A stretch of 64,000 nt of DNA from Azospirillum halopraeferens DSM 3675 (GTDB lineage Bacteria > Pseudomonadota > Alphaproteobacteria > Azospirillales > Azospirillaceae), in assembly GCF_000429625.1 (NCBI RefSeq), contig NZ_AUCF01000015.1:62001-126000 (forward strand), written 5' to 3'. How positions within the stretch are numbered: the stretch's first letter is position 1; each line of letters opens with the position of its first letter. Made by a program: the position numbers and the translations under genes. The notes below the pieces were generated by a model. It was not told the DNA's origin. It was given only the letters and a program-made list of their open reading frames with translations, and made no database searches. Positions 35,680 through 43,497 of this stretch are shown piece after piece.

Positions 35680-36222
35680 TCATCCGCCGCCCTCCCGGCC
35701 GAAGTCGACGATGCGGGGGTCGTGCCCGCAGGCGCGGATGAAGCGCAGGAGGTCGGCCGCGCCGATCGCCGTGGTGCGATCGTTGCTGAGCGGATGGTAG
35801 TTGAGCGGGTCGTGCTCCAGCATCGCCTGTTGCAGGACGACGCTGACGCGCCGGTGCGTGTCGTTGATCAGGGCGAAGGGCGTGACCGACCCCGGCCGCA
35901 CCCCCAGCACTTCCCACAGCCGGTCGGCCGAGGCGAAGGACAGGCGGGCGGAGCCGATGACCTTGTCGAAGCTGTTGAGCGCCACCGGCGCGTCCTCCAG
36001 CGCCACCACCAGCCAGAAGGCGCCCTTGCGGTCCTTCAGGAACAGGTTCTTGCAATGGCCGCCGGGCAGTTCACCGCGCAGGGCCTTGCTCTCCTCCACC
36101 GTGAACAGCGGCGGGTGGGCGTGGGTGGCGGTGGCGATGCCCAGCGCCTCCAGCCGCGCCAGGAGCTGGTCCGGCGACGTCGGCAGGGGCGGAGGCGGCG
36201 GGGTGTGATCACCGTGGGACAT
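35680..36222 (-). CDS. Ala-tRNA(Pro) deacylase, ProXp-ala type
   Basis: A 180-residue YbaK/ProRS-INS editing domain. Characteristic segments are HAHPPLFTVEESKAL near residue 33, GGHCKNLFLKDRKG with the catalytic Lys, and the C-terminal HPLSNDRTTAI. It hydrolyses Ala mischarged on tRNA(Pro). Many alphaproteobacterial prolyl-tRNA synthetases lack an editing domain, which this free-standing protein replaces. The start at 36222 was chosen by family length. Confidence 0.9.
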   Translation of the reverse strand: MSHGDHTPPPPPLPTSPDQLLARLEALGIATATHAHPPLFTVEESKALRGELPGGHCKNLFLKDRKGAFWLVVALEDAPVALNSFDKVIGSARLSFASADRLWEVLGVRPGSVTPFALINDTHRRVSVVLQQAMLEHDPLNYHPLSNDRTTAIGAADLLRFIRACGHDPRIVDFGREGGG

Positions 36223-36376
36223 GAGCGGACTTTTACCCCGCGGCACCGGGGTCCGTCCAGCCATCCCGGGAAAGCGCCAACATGACGCTTGCATTGCGTC
36301 GGCCGATCTGTATAGTCCGCCGCACGCCGGGCACCCCCTCCCCACCGGGGACGGACGGGCGCGGACGGCACGGAGC

Positions 36377-36451
36377 GCGGGCGTAGCTCAGGGGTAGAGC
36401 ACAACCTTGCCAAGGTTGGGGTCGAGGGTTCGAATCCCTTCGCCCGCTCCA
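36377..36451 (+). tRNA. tRNA-Gly (anticodon GCC)
   Basis: A 75-nt gene including encoded CCA. The acceptor stem is GCGGGCG with CGCCCGC, the D arm has GGGGTAGAGC, the anticodon loop is TTGCCAA, and the T arm is GAGGGTTCGAATCCCT. All four stems pair fully. Confidence 0.98.
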
Positions 36452-36587
36452 ATTTTCCCGATAATTTCCTGTCAAGGCATTGAAATTGCCCCTTCGGGGC
36501 CGATTCAGCTTTGGCCGACCATCGCCCACCGGTTCCGGCCACGATTGATCGGCTGACCCGCCGCCCCTGCGCTGTTCGGCCCTGTCG

Positions 36588-37109
36588 CTACCCGAACAAT
36601 GCAGCCACATCCGCCATCGGCCGGAACAGGCGCCGCGGCTGGTCGGGAAACGGCAGGAAGCTTTCGCGTTCGTAGAAGCGGCGGGCCTCATCATCCTTGG
36701 CCTCGACGATGACGGCGAAGGAGGCGATCTCGCTGCGCACCGAGCGGAAGAGCGCGTCGGCGAGCAGGAAGCGGCCGAAGCCGCGGCCACGCAGGCGTCG
36801 GTCAACCGCCAGGCGGCCCAGCAGGGTTGCGGGCACCAGGGGATAGCGTGGCAGCTTGCGGACGATCTCCGGCGGCAGTTCGGGCAGGGGAACGGCGGTT
36901 GCCGACAGGGTGTAGTAGCCGGCAACGGTGCCGTTCGACAGCACCAGGACAAAGGGCGCGGCAAGATTGCGCCGCGCGTCCTGCCCCGCTTGCGATCGGA
37001 AATAGCGGTCGAGCGGCTCGACGCCGCAGTCGAACGCCGCCCGGTCGTGGTGGGGCCGCAGCGGCTCGACCCGCGGAGCGGCGTCCCGTTCCGTCGTCAC
37101 GCGGGTCAC
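36588..37109 (-). CDS. tacT: GNAT acetyltransferase toxin, TacT-like
   Basis: A 173-residue GNAT protein. EPLRPHHDRAAFDCGVEPLDRYFRSQA is the characteristic TacT/AtaT opening. LAVDRRLRGRGFGRFLLADAL holds the acetyl-CoA loop (R-G-R-G-F-G), and a conserved Tyr is in RRFYERESF. Members acetylate the amino group of aminoacyl-tRNAs and stop translation. It overlaps the antitoxin gene by 4 bases and ends about 137 bases from tRNA-Gly. Confidence 0.9.
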   Translation of the reverse strand: MTRVTTERDAAPRVEPLRPHHDRAAFDCGVEPLDRYFRSQAGQDARRNLAAPFVLVLSNGTVAGYYTLSATAVPLPELPPEIVRKLPRYPLVPATLLGRLAVDRRLRGRGFGRFLLADALFRSVRSEIASFAVIVEAKDDEARRFYERESFLPFPDQPRRLFRPMADVAALFG

Positions 37110-37408
37110 ACGCCGGTGGCGTCGCGGTACCGGCGCACGGTGTCGCGCAGGCGGTCGTTGACCGGCTGCGGGTTCAGCAGCGCGTCCACGAACGCCCGGG
37201 CGTCGCGCACCGACAGGTCAAGACGCCGGTGATCCTCGATGGCGCGGCGGGCCGCGTCCTGCACGCTGGTCAACACGAAGTCGGTTACCGTCCGTCCCTG
37301 GAGGGCGGCGGCGTGCTCGATCAGCGCCTTCTGCTCGGCCGTCACCCGCGCCTCCAGCCGTTCGGCGCGCGTGCGCCCGCTCGTGGGCTTGCGTCGGGCT
37401 TCCGCCAT
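37106..37408 (-). CDS. tacA: DUF1778 ribbon-helix-helix antitoxin, TacA-like
   Basis: A 100-residue DUF1778 protein: RLEARVTAEQKALIEHAAALQGRTVTDFVL is the RHH DNA-binding region. The C-terminal tail (FVDALLNPQPVNDRLRDTVRR) wraps the toxin in known structures. It would neutralise the GNAT toxin and repress the operon. It is first in the operon, with AAAGGAG before the ATG. Confidence 0.92.
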   Translation of the reverse strand: MAEARRKPTSGRTRAERLEARVTAEQKALIEHAAALQGRTVTDFVLTSVQDAARRAIEDHRRLDLSVRDARAFVDALLNPQPVNDRLRDTVRRYRDATGV

Positions 37409-37427
37409 GTCCGTTCTCCTTTGCATC

Positions 37428-37456
37428 AATGTACGGCCATTGGCCGGCTGATTCAA
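37428..37456 (-). promoter_or_regulatory. Predicted tacAT promoter with palindromic operator
   Basis: On the minus strand, TTGAAT (37451-37456) and TACATT (37428-37433) are separated by 17 bases. The spacer contains the perfect 13-bp palindrome CGGCCA-A-TGGCCG (37434-37446). The start codon is about 20 bases downstream. This fits a sigma-70 promoter repressed by the RHH antitoxin. Confidence 0.6.
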
Positions 37457-37691
37457 GGGCCGGGCGGCGCCGCCCCGTCCGGAACCTCGGCGATGCGACT
37501 CGCCATGGCCGGATCCCGGCGCAGCACCGCCGCCTCTCGCCGATTCGGGGGGCGTGCTCCGGAAGGCTGCGGACCGGGGGCGATGGCCGGCGCAGCACCG
37601 CCCCCGGGCGGACCCACCGGCCGGATCCTTTCTTTCGCACCGCAACCGTGCTTTAAAGGCGCGCCCGCCCCACCGCCCCGAAGGCCGCGCC

Positions 37692-38567
37692 ATGCACCTC
37701 GTTCCGCAGATCGCCGGCATGTCCGCCATCGTCGATCGTTACGATGGAATGATCCTCGACCTCTGGGGTGTCATCCACGACGGCGAGCGCCCCTATCCCG
37801 GCGTGGAGGAGTGCCTGGACCGCCTGACCGCGGCGGGCAAGCGGCTGTGCCTGCTGTCCAACGCGCCGCGGCGCACCGACGGGGTGATCGCCAAGCTGGC
37901 CGGGATGGGCATCGGGCGCGACCGTTACCGGTACGTCATGACCTCCGGCGAAGCGGCGTATGAGGCGTTGCGGGACCGGAACGATCCCTGGCACGCGGCG
38001 CTGGGCACCCGGCTCTACCACATGGGGCCGGACCGCGACGCCGACGTCTACGAAGGTCTGCCCTACACGCTCGCCGACCGGCCGGAGGAGGCGGACTTCG
38101 TCCTCAACACCGGCATCGTCGACTTCGACGAAGGGCTGGACGACTATGTCCCCGCCCTGGAAGCCTGCATCGCCCGCGGTCTGCCGATGCTGTGCGCCAA
38201 TCCCGACCTGGTGGTGATGGTGGGCGAGCGGATGGTCATCTGCGCCGGCACGCTCGCCGCCCGCTACGAGGCCATGGGGGGAACCGTGTTCCACCATGGC
38301 AAGCCGCACGCCCCGGTCTACGAGCGCTGCTTCGCCCTGATGGGCATTGCCAACAAGCGCCGCATCCTGGCGGTGGGCGACAGCCTGCGCACCGACGTGG
38401 CCGGGGCCAACGCCGCGGGCATCGACGCCGCCCTGGTCACCGGCGGCATCCACCACGAGGAGCTGGGCGGCGCCAGGGGCGCCCCCGCCGATCCCGAGCG
38501 GCTGGCCGCCGCCATCGAGGCGTCGGGCCATCTGCCCGCCTGGGCCCTGCCCCGACTCGTCTGGTAA
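37692..38567 (+). CDS. HAD-IIA family phosphatase (TIGR01459-like)
   Basis: 291 residues. Motif I is MILDLWGVIHDGERPYPG (Asp near residue 23), motif II LLSNAPRR, and motif IV AVGDSLRTDVAGANAAGID. A large C2 cap lies between. It resembles the alphaproteobacterial TIGR01459 group related to NagD/glycerol-phosphate phosphatases. The substrate is unknown. Confidence 0.9.
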   Translation: MHLVPQIAGMSAIVDRYDGMILDLWGVIHDGERPYPGVEECLDRLTAAGKRLCLLSNAPRRTDGVIAKLAGMGIGRDRYRYVMTSGEAAYEALRDRNDPWHAALGTRLYHMGPDRDADVYEGLPYTLADRPEEADFVLNTGIVDFDEGLDDYVPALEACIARGLPMLCANPDLVVMVGERMVICAGTLAARYEAMGGTVFHHGKPHAPVYERCFALMGIANKRRILAVGDSLRTDVAGANAAGIDAALVTGGIHHEELGGARGAPADPERLAAAIEASGHLPAWALPRLVW

Positions 38568-38589
38568 GCCGGTCGGCGCCTTCTGCCCC

Positions 38590-39000
38590 TCAGCGGCGGC
38601 GGCGGTTGCGCGGGTCCTCGGGCAGGGGCACGGCCTCGGCCAGGGCCAGGTCCAGCAGGTCACCGCGGTCGGCGGGCTGCGGACGGCCATCCAGATCGGG
38701 TTGCGCCGGCTCCTCCAGGCCCGTTTTCGACGGGCGCGATCGCGGCCGCAACGCGGCGCGGAAGTAACTGACGATGAAGACCCGGATCGACGCGGTGAGA
38801 TTGGCCTCGCCGCGGCGCGAATCGATCTCGGTGCACAGTTCGTTGAGCGTCAGGTCCTCGCGATCGCAAATCTCCTTCAGGGAATCCCAGAGCTGCGGCT
38901 CCATGCGCAGGCTCGTGCGGCGGCCATTGACCGTCACGTTGCGGCAGATCAGCGTCGACTGCTCCTTCCAATCACCGGAATTCGACCCAGAACTCGGCAT
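38590..39000 (-). CDS. Ribbon-helix-helix DNA-binding protein
   Basis: A 136-residue protein with an RHH_4-type domain: LICRNVTVNGRRTSLRMEP, LWDSLKEICDREDLTLNELC, and LTASIRVFIVSYFRAAL. This is the common alphaproteobacterial family. The C-terminal 50 residues are Pro/Asp/Arg-rich. It is a likely transcription regulator of unknown target, possibly itself. It is convergent with the HAD gene. Confidence 0.85.
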   Translation of the reverse strand: MPSSGSNSGDWKEQSTLICRNVTVNGRRTSLRMEPQLWDSLKEICDREDLTLNELCTEIDSRRGEANLTASIRVFIVSYFRAALRPRSRPSKTGLEEPAQPDLDGRPQPADRGDLLDLALAEAVPLPEDPRNRRRR

Positions 39001-39324
39001 GGTGCGCGGTGCCTCTCCCCCGTTCCGTCCCGGACGCCCCGCCCCGTGCCACCCCCGGGCACGAACTGCATCCGTATGTGTGTCAGAATAGAACAACGGG
39101 CGTGTGCCCGCCATGAAGAATTCGACCATCGGTCGCGCGCGGCGACACAGGAGGGATAAAACGAACGGGATCCCCCGCCGCACCGGCCCGCCGAAGCTGC
39201 GCAGCGGCCCGCCGGAGCCGTCTGCAAACCGGCAAATGGCGCTTCCAATCGCCACCGCTTCGCCGTACCAGTAGCCGAACGGGGGACTCCGCCGGGGTGC
39301 GGAGGAAACGGCACGAGGTGGGCG
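39001..39324. other. Divergent intergenic region
   Basis: 324 bases between the RHH gene (minus) and a secreted-protein gene (plus). A small hairpin CGGGC-GTGT-GCCCG lies at 39097-39110. Promoters for both sides presumably lie here but no clear consensus was seen, and there is no supported gene. Confidence 0.5.
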
Positions 39325-40452
39325 ATGGGGTGGCCGGCAGCGGTGTGGGGGGCGGCGGCGGTGCTGGCGGCGGGGCTGGCCGCGGCCGGTCCGGTGCCGG
39401 CGGCGGCCGCCGCGGAGGCGGTGACGCCGCCGGCCGCGACCCGCCCCGCCCCCGACGCGGTCCACCTGGCGATCACCCGCGCGGTGCCCGATCTGTGGAG
39501 CGTCGAGGACGTGACCCTGGACGCCGCCGCCGACCCCGGCAGCGTGCGGTTCCGGGCGCGGTTGCGCCTGACCCGGCCGACCTTCACGGTCGAACAGCAG
39601 GACGGTCCGTTCACTGTGGTCAGTCCCGTTGCCCGGCCGGGGCTGGAGAAGATCCTGACCGGCACCGCCTCGGCGGCGGGGGACGGCGCGGTCCCGGTGC
39701 TGGCACCCGACAATCCCGACGTGCTGGACGGTATCGGCCGGCCGCTGAGCGAACTGCCGGGGCACACCGTCGTCGCCGGCACCGACGAGGCGCGGGAGCT
39801 GCGCGCGCGCCGCACCGCGGAAGCCGAGCAGCGCTTCGCCGACGAGCGGGCGCGCCGCGAACGCGAGGAGACGCTGCTGGCCGAACAGATCGCCGCCGCC
39901 ACGGCGGAGGCCGAACGGGCGGAGCGGGAGCGGCACGCCGTTGCGGCGCGGGCGGCGCAGATCACCGATCTGCGGGCCCGGCTCACCGGCGGCGACCGGC
40001 CGGGGCAGATCGCGGCCTTCGAGGCGGCGCTGGGGGGCAACGACACCGCCCTGCGCAAGCTGGCCGTCGAAGCGGCGCTGAAAAGCCGCGACCCGGTGCT
40101 GGCCGGGCTGGCCCTGCGCGACTGGATGGCGCGCAAACGCATCATACCGGTGCAGCTCTTCGCCACCCGCGAGGACCCGCAGTCGGAAACGGTGCTGCAC
40201 AATCTGGGGCCGCTGACGGTGGAGGTGGCGTCGTTCAACGCCGTCTCCGGCGCGCTGGTGGGCACCATGGGAGCGCCCGGCTACAGCATCGCCCGGCCCT
40301 CCACCGCCTCGGGCCAGCTCGCCCAGACGGAACTGGCGCTGCACGCCTACGGCTGCGGGCTGACCCTGCGCCTGAGCGAGCAGATGACGCTCGACGGGCT
40401 GTTCCGTTGCCAGACGCTGCCGACGCTGGTGGCGCGGGTCACCCTGGATTGA
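39325..40452 (+). CDS. Exported protein with central coiled coil, unknown function
   Basis: 375 residues with a signal peptide (about 1-30, AAAAAEA). A first domain has VRFRARLRLTRPTFTVEQQDGPF. A charged coiled coil (about 153-225; ERARREREETLLAEQIAAATAEAERAE region) is followed by a C-terminal domain with FNAVSGALVGTMGAPGYSIARP. Two Cys near the C-terminus (GCG and RCQ) could form a disulfide. No family was recognised. It is 8 bases from the SH3 protein gene, suggesting a joint envelope role. Confidence 0.75.
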   Translation: MGWPAAVWGAAAVLAAGLAAAGPVPAAAAAEAVTPPAATRPAPDAVHLAITRAVPDLWSVEDVTLDAAADPGSVRFRARLRLTRPTFTVEQQDGPFTVVSPVARPGLEKILTGTASAAGDGAVPVLAPDNPDVLDGIGRPLSELPGHTVVAGTDEARELRARRTAEAEQRFADERARREREETLLAEQIAAATAEAERAERERHAVAARAAQITDLRARLTGGDRPGQIAAFEAALGGNDTALRKLAVEAALKSRDPVLAGLALRDWMARKRIIPVQLFATREDPQSETVLHNLGPLTVEVASFNAVSGALVGTMGAPGYSIARPSTASGQLAQTELALHAYGCGLTLRLSEQMTLDGLFRCQTLPTLVARVTLD

Positions 40453-40460
40453 CCCTGGCA

Positions 40461-41540
40461 ATGGCTCGTCGCGCCGCCCGCCTGATCCTGCCGGCCCTGG
40501 CCCTGGCCCTGGCCCTGGCGCCGGGCGCCGCCGCAGCAGCAGCCGCGGACGAGGAGCGATTCACCCCGCGCCCGCCGCCCGATCCGGTACCGCCGCGCCT
40601 CACCCCCGTCCTGCCACCCGGCAGCGACGGGAGCCCGCCGCCGCGCATCGTCTGGCCGGCGCCGCAGCCCGACGTTCTGCTGGCCCCCCTGGCGCGGCCG
40701 GCCGAGCGCCCCGCGCCACGCGTGGAGCCGCCTCCGGTGGAGCCGGTGCCGGCACGGCCCCCCGTCGCCACCGCGCCGGCGGCCGAACCGCCTCCGCCCC
40801 GCCCCGCTCCGGCGCGGCCGGCGCCACCGCCGCCCACCGTCGCACCGCCCCCACCCCCGCCGCCACCCGCGGCGACGGCTGCGCCGGTGCCGGTGCCGGT
40901 GCCGAAGCCGACCCCCGCGGCACCGGCGGCAACCGCGAGGCCGGCGCCTCCCCCCGCCGCCCCGCCCCCCGTTCCGACCCCGCGCCCCGCACCGACGGCA
41001 CAGCCGACACAACCCGCACCCCCGGGGCCGGCCGGACGCCCCGTCTGGGTGGCGCGCGAGGTCTGGCTGCGGGCGGCGCCGCGGCGGGATTCCGCCATCC
41101 TCGACGGCCTGCCGGAAGGCGAAGCGCTGCGGGCTCTCCCCGGAGCGCCGCCGGGCTGGACGCGGGTGGCCCGCAACGGCCGGCCGGCGGGCTACGTCTC
41201 GTCGGGTTACCTCACCGATCGCAGGCCGGCGCCGTCGGCGACCCCGAAGCCGCGCGCCGATTCGGCCGACGGGGTGACCGGCCTGTGCCAGATCCCCGAC
41301 GGCCTGCCGCCGCCGCCGCTGCGCATCGCACCGCCGGGGACGGTGGCGCGGGCGCTGACCGACGCCTACATCCGCGCCGCCCCGTCCTGCGGCGCACCGA
41401 TCCTGGACGTGCTGGAAAAGGGCCACACGGTGACCGTGGTGTCCGGCGGGAACGACGGCTGGTACCGCATCCGCGGCCGCAACGGCCAGCGCGGCTACAT
41501 CGGCGCCCGGCTGCTGGCCGAGGCGCAGCGCCCGCGCTGA
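40461..41540 (+). CDS. Exported proline-rich protein with two SH3-like domains
   Basis: 359 residues. The signal peptide (about 1-28) is followed by a very Pro/Ala-rich segment (about 35-190, with a run of eight Pro) and two bacterial SH3 domains. The first (about 195-250; REVWLRAAPRRDSAILDGL) has a clear RAAP motif. The second (about 290-355; DAYIRAAPSCGAPILDVLEKG) is similar. SH3b domains usually bind cell-wall peptides; the Pro-rich part may span the periplasm. It is paired with the coiled-coil gene upstream. Confidence 0.82.
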   Translation: MARRAARLILPALALALALAPGAAAAAAADEERFTPRPPPDPVPPRLTPVLPPGSDGSPPPRIVWPAPQPDVLLAPLARPAERPAPRVEPPPVEPVPARPPVATAPAAEPPPPRPAPARPAPPPPTVAPPPPPPPPAATAAPVPVPVPKPTPAAPAATARPAPPPAAPPPVPTPRPAPTAQPTQPAPPGPAGRPVWVAREVWLRAAPRRDSAILDGLPEGEALRALPGAPPGWTRVARNGRPAGYVSSGYLTDRRPAPSATPKPRADSADGVTGLCQIPDGLPPPPLRIAPPGTVARALTDAYIRAAPSCGAPILDVLEKGHTVTVVSGGNDGWYRIRGRNGQRGYIGARLLAEAQRPR

Positions 41541-41641
41541 CGCTGCGCCTCAACAAGATCACATGGTTAACGGCTCCTTAACGTTTGGCTAACAAGTCGT
41601 TAATGTGCTTGTATGGGCGGGTCGAACGAAGGAGGACCCCG

Positions 41642-41908
41642 ATGGCCGAGATCCTGACCCTGCCCCGCACGCCGGAAGCCGACGCCCGCCTGGCGGAGCA
41701 GGCCGGCCATGCCGACGCCACCCGCGATGCCGCGGGCGCGCTGGCCGATCTGCGGCGGATGATGGCCTTCCACGCCGAGACCCGCCGCCACGCGGAAGCC
41801 TTCGAGCGGCTGTGCCACGGCGCTGCGGCGGGCGAGCCGGCGGGGGCCGGCGTGGTCGTTCTGCCCGTCGTCCTGTCCCCGACCGAGCCCGGCCAGCGCT
41901 GTGCCTGA
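41642..41908 (+). CDS. Small hypothetical protein
   Basis: 88 residues, ATG at 41642 with a perfect AAGGAGG ribosome site. The middle is helical and His/Arg/Glu-rich (DLRRMMAFHAETRRHAEAFE). No family was recognised. Translation is likely because of the strong start context; it ends 92 bases before prmB. Confidence 0.65.
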   Translation: MAEILTLPRTPEADARLAEQAGHADATRDAAGALADLRRMMAFHAETRRHAEAFERLCHGAAAGEPAGAGVVVLPVVLSPTEPGQRCA

Positions 41909-42000
41909 CCGCGGCCACGGGAGGGGCGTTCGGAGGATGGACGGCGCGCGGGTCGAACTGGTACATCCGGCGTGTCCACCACCATCCGCGGTGCCCGCCC

Positions 42001-42924
42001 GTGACCGACATCGATTCCGCCACCGCCGCCGCCGAACTGCTGACCGTCCGCGACTTCATCCGCCACGCCGTCAGCCGTTTCCGGGCCGCCGACATCGCCT
42101 TCGGGCACGGCACCGCGACCGCCTATGACGAGGCGGTGTTCCTGGTGCTGGAGACCCTGCACCTGCCCATCGACCAGCTCGAACCCTATCTGGACGCCCG
42201 GCTGACCGCGCCGGAACGCAGCGCCGTGGCGGGGATCATCGAGGCGCGGGTGACCACCCGCAAGCCCGCGGCCTACCTGACCCGCCGCGCCTACATCCAG
42301 GGCATCCCCTTCTATGTGGACGAGCGGGTGATCGTGCCGCGCTCCTACATCGGGGAGTTGCTGTTCTCCGATCTGTTCGGCGGCGACGACTTCACCCTGG
42401 TGGAGGACCCGACGGCGGTGGAGAGCGTGCTGGACCTGTGCACCGGGTCCGGCTGCCTCGCCATCCTCGCCGCCACCATCTTCCCGGAGGCCCGCATCGA
42501 CGCCGTCGACCTGTCGGCCGACGCGCTGGAGGTGGCGCGGCGCAACGTGGACGACAGCGGCTTCGCCGACCGCATCACCCTGCACCAGGGCGACCTGTTC
42601 AAGCCGCTGAAGAACCGCCGCTACGACGTCATCCTCACCAACCCGCCCTACGTGGCCGCCGACGCCATGGCGGCCCTGCCGCCGGAGTTCCGCCACGAAC
42701 CCGCCATGGCGCTGGCCGGCGGCGGGCGGGAAGGGTTGGACATCGTGCGGCGCATCCTGAAGGAAGCCCCCAGGCACCTGACGCCCGACGGCGGGCTGCT
42801 GTGCGAGTTCGGCAGCGGCCGCGAGGCGCTGGAGGCGGAGTTCCCCGACATCGAGTTCCTGTGGCTGGAAACCGCCGGCAGCTTCGGCGAGGTGTTCTGG
42901 GTCACCCGCGAACAACTGGCCTGA
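42001..42924 (+). CDS. prmB: Ribosomal protein L3 glutamine methyltransferase
   Basis: A 307-residue HemK-family methyltransferase. The N-terminal helical domain begins MTDIDSATAAAELLTVRDFIR. PFYVDERVIVPRSYIGELL is the PrmB form of the substrate-side motif. SAM motif I is DLCTGSGCLAILAA and the catalytic NPPY is in ILTNPPYV. The length and the PRS-I-E-L motif fit PrmB rather than PrmC. The start is GTG. Confidence 0.92.
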   Translation: MTDIDSATAAAELLTVRDFIRHAVSRFRAADIAFGHGTATAYDEAVFLVLETLHLPIDQLEPYLDARLTAPERSAVAGIIEARVTTRKPAAYLTRRAYIQGIPFYVDERVIVPRSYIGELLFSDLFGGDDFTLVEDPTAVESVLDLCTGSGCLAILAATIFPEARIDAVDLSADALEVARRNVDDSGFADRITLHQGDLFKPLKNRRYDVILTNPPYVAADAMAALPPEFRHEPAMALAGGGREGLDIVRRILKEAPRHLTPDGGLLCEFGSGREALEAEFPDIEFLWLETAGSFGEVFWVTREQLA

Positions 42925-42951
42925 CGCGGCGGCCCGACGCCGCCGGTCCGG

Positions 42952-43485
42952 TCACTGCAAACGCAGGTACGCCATGGCCGCCGCCAGCGCGGCGGCGTAG
43001 GCGGTGCCGTCGTCGGGCACCGGCAGGTCGAGATCGCGCAGGATGGCGTCGAGGCGCAGGTCGATGGCCGCCCGGGTGGCGCTGCGCCGCTTGCGGTCGT
43101 AATAGAGGCCCGACACCTCGATGCGCGGGTTGGGCAAGGCGATGCCGATCATCGGCTGGACCATGCGGTCCAGAACGCCCAGGGTGAAATCCAGGTCGTG
43201 GCCGACCAGCGGCCGGTTGGCGACGAAGCGCAGCAGACGGTCCAGCGCCGGTTCCGCCGGTTCGGTCGGCCAGAAGCTCAGCCGCAGCGCGCCGCTGGCC
43301 AGGATGCGGTGGCCCCGGATGGGCACCGCCGCCACCGCCCGCAGGTCGGCGCGGGCGGCGTCGCGCGACGTCGCCTCGATCTGCAGGGCCACCGGCTCGG
43401 CCCCGGCCGCCGGTTCCAGCAGGAAGGCGTAGGCCGGGTCGCTCAGCCTCTGGCCGGTCAGGCGCGCCTTCAGGTCGCTCAGCAT
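42952..43485 (-). CDS. Exonuclease-fold protein with degenerate catalytic motifs
   Basis: A 177-residue DnaQ-like protein. The position of ExoI reads ALQIEATSRD, so the first Asp is replaced and only Glu remains. ExoII is GHDLDFTLGVLD, where FD is replaced by FT. ExoIII is GTAYAAALAAAMAYL, lacking His and Asp. It therefore looks catalytically inactive. It lies 12 bases after the DUF294 gene; that pairing is common, usually with an active exonuclease. Confidence 0.75.
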   Translation of the reverse strand: MLSDLKARLTGQRLSDPAYAFLLEPAAGAEPVALQIEATSRDAARADLRAVAAVPIRGHRILASGALRLSFWPTEPAEPALDRLLRFVANRPLVGHDLDFTLGVLDRMVQPMIGIALPNPRIEVSGLYYDRKRRSATRAAIDLRLDAILRDLDLPVPDDGTAYAAALAAAMAYLRLQ

Positions 43486-43497
43486 CGCCGCCTCCCC

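Noticed and set aside
36222..36376. Integration site or att repeat next to tRNA-Gly
   Set aside because: No integrase and no repeated tRNA 3' fragment was seen in the window, so an integrative element cannot be claimed.
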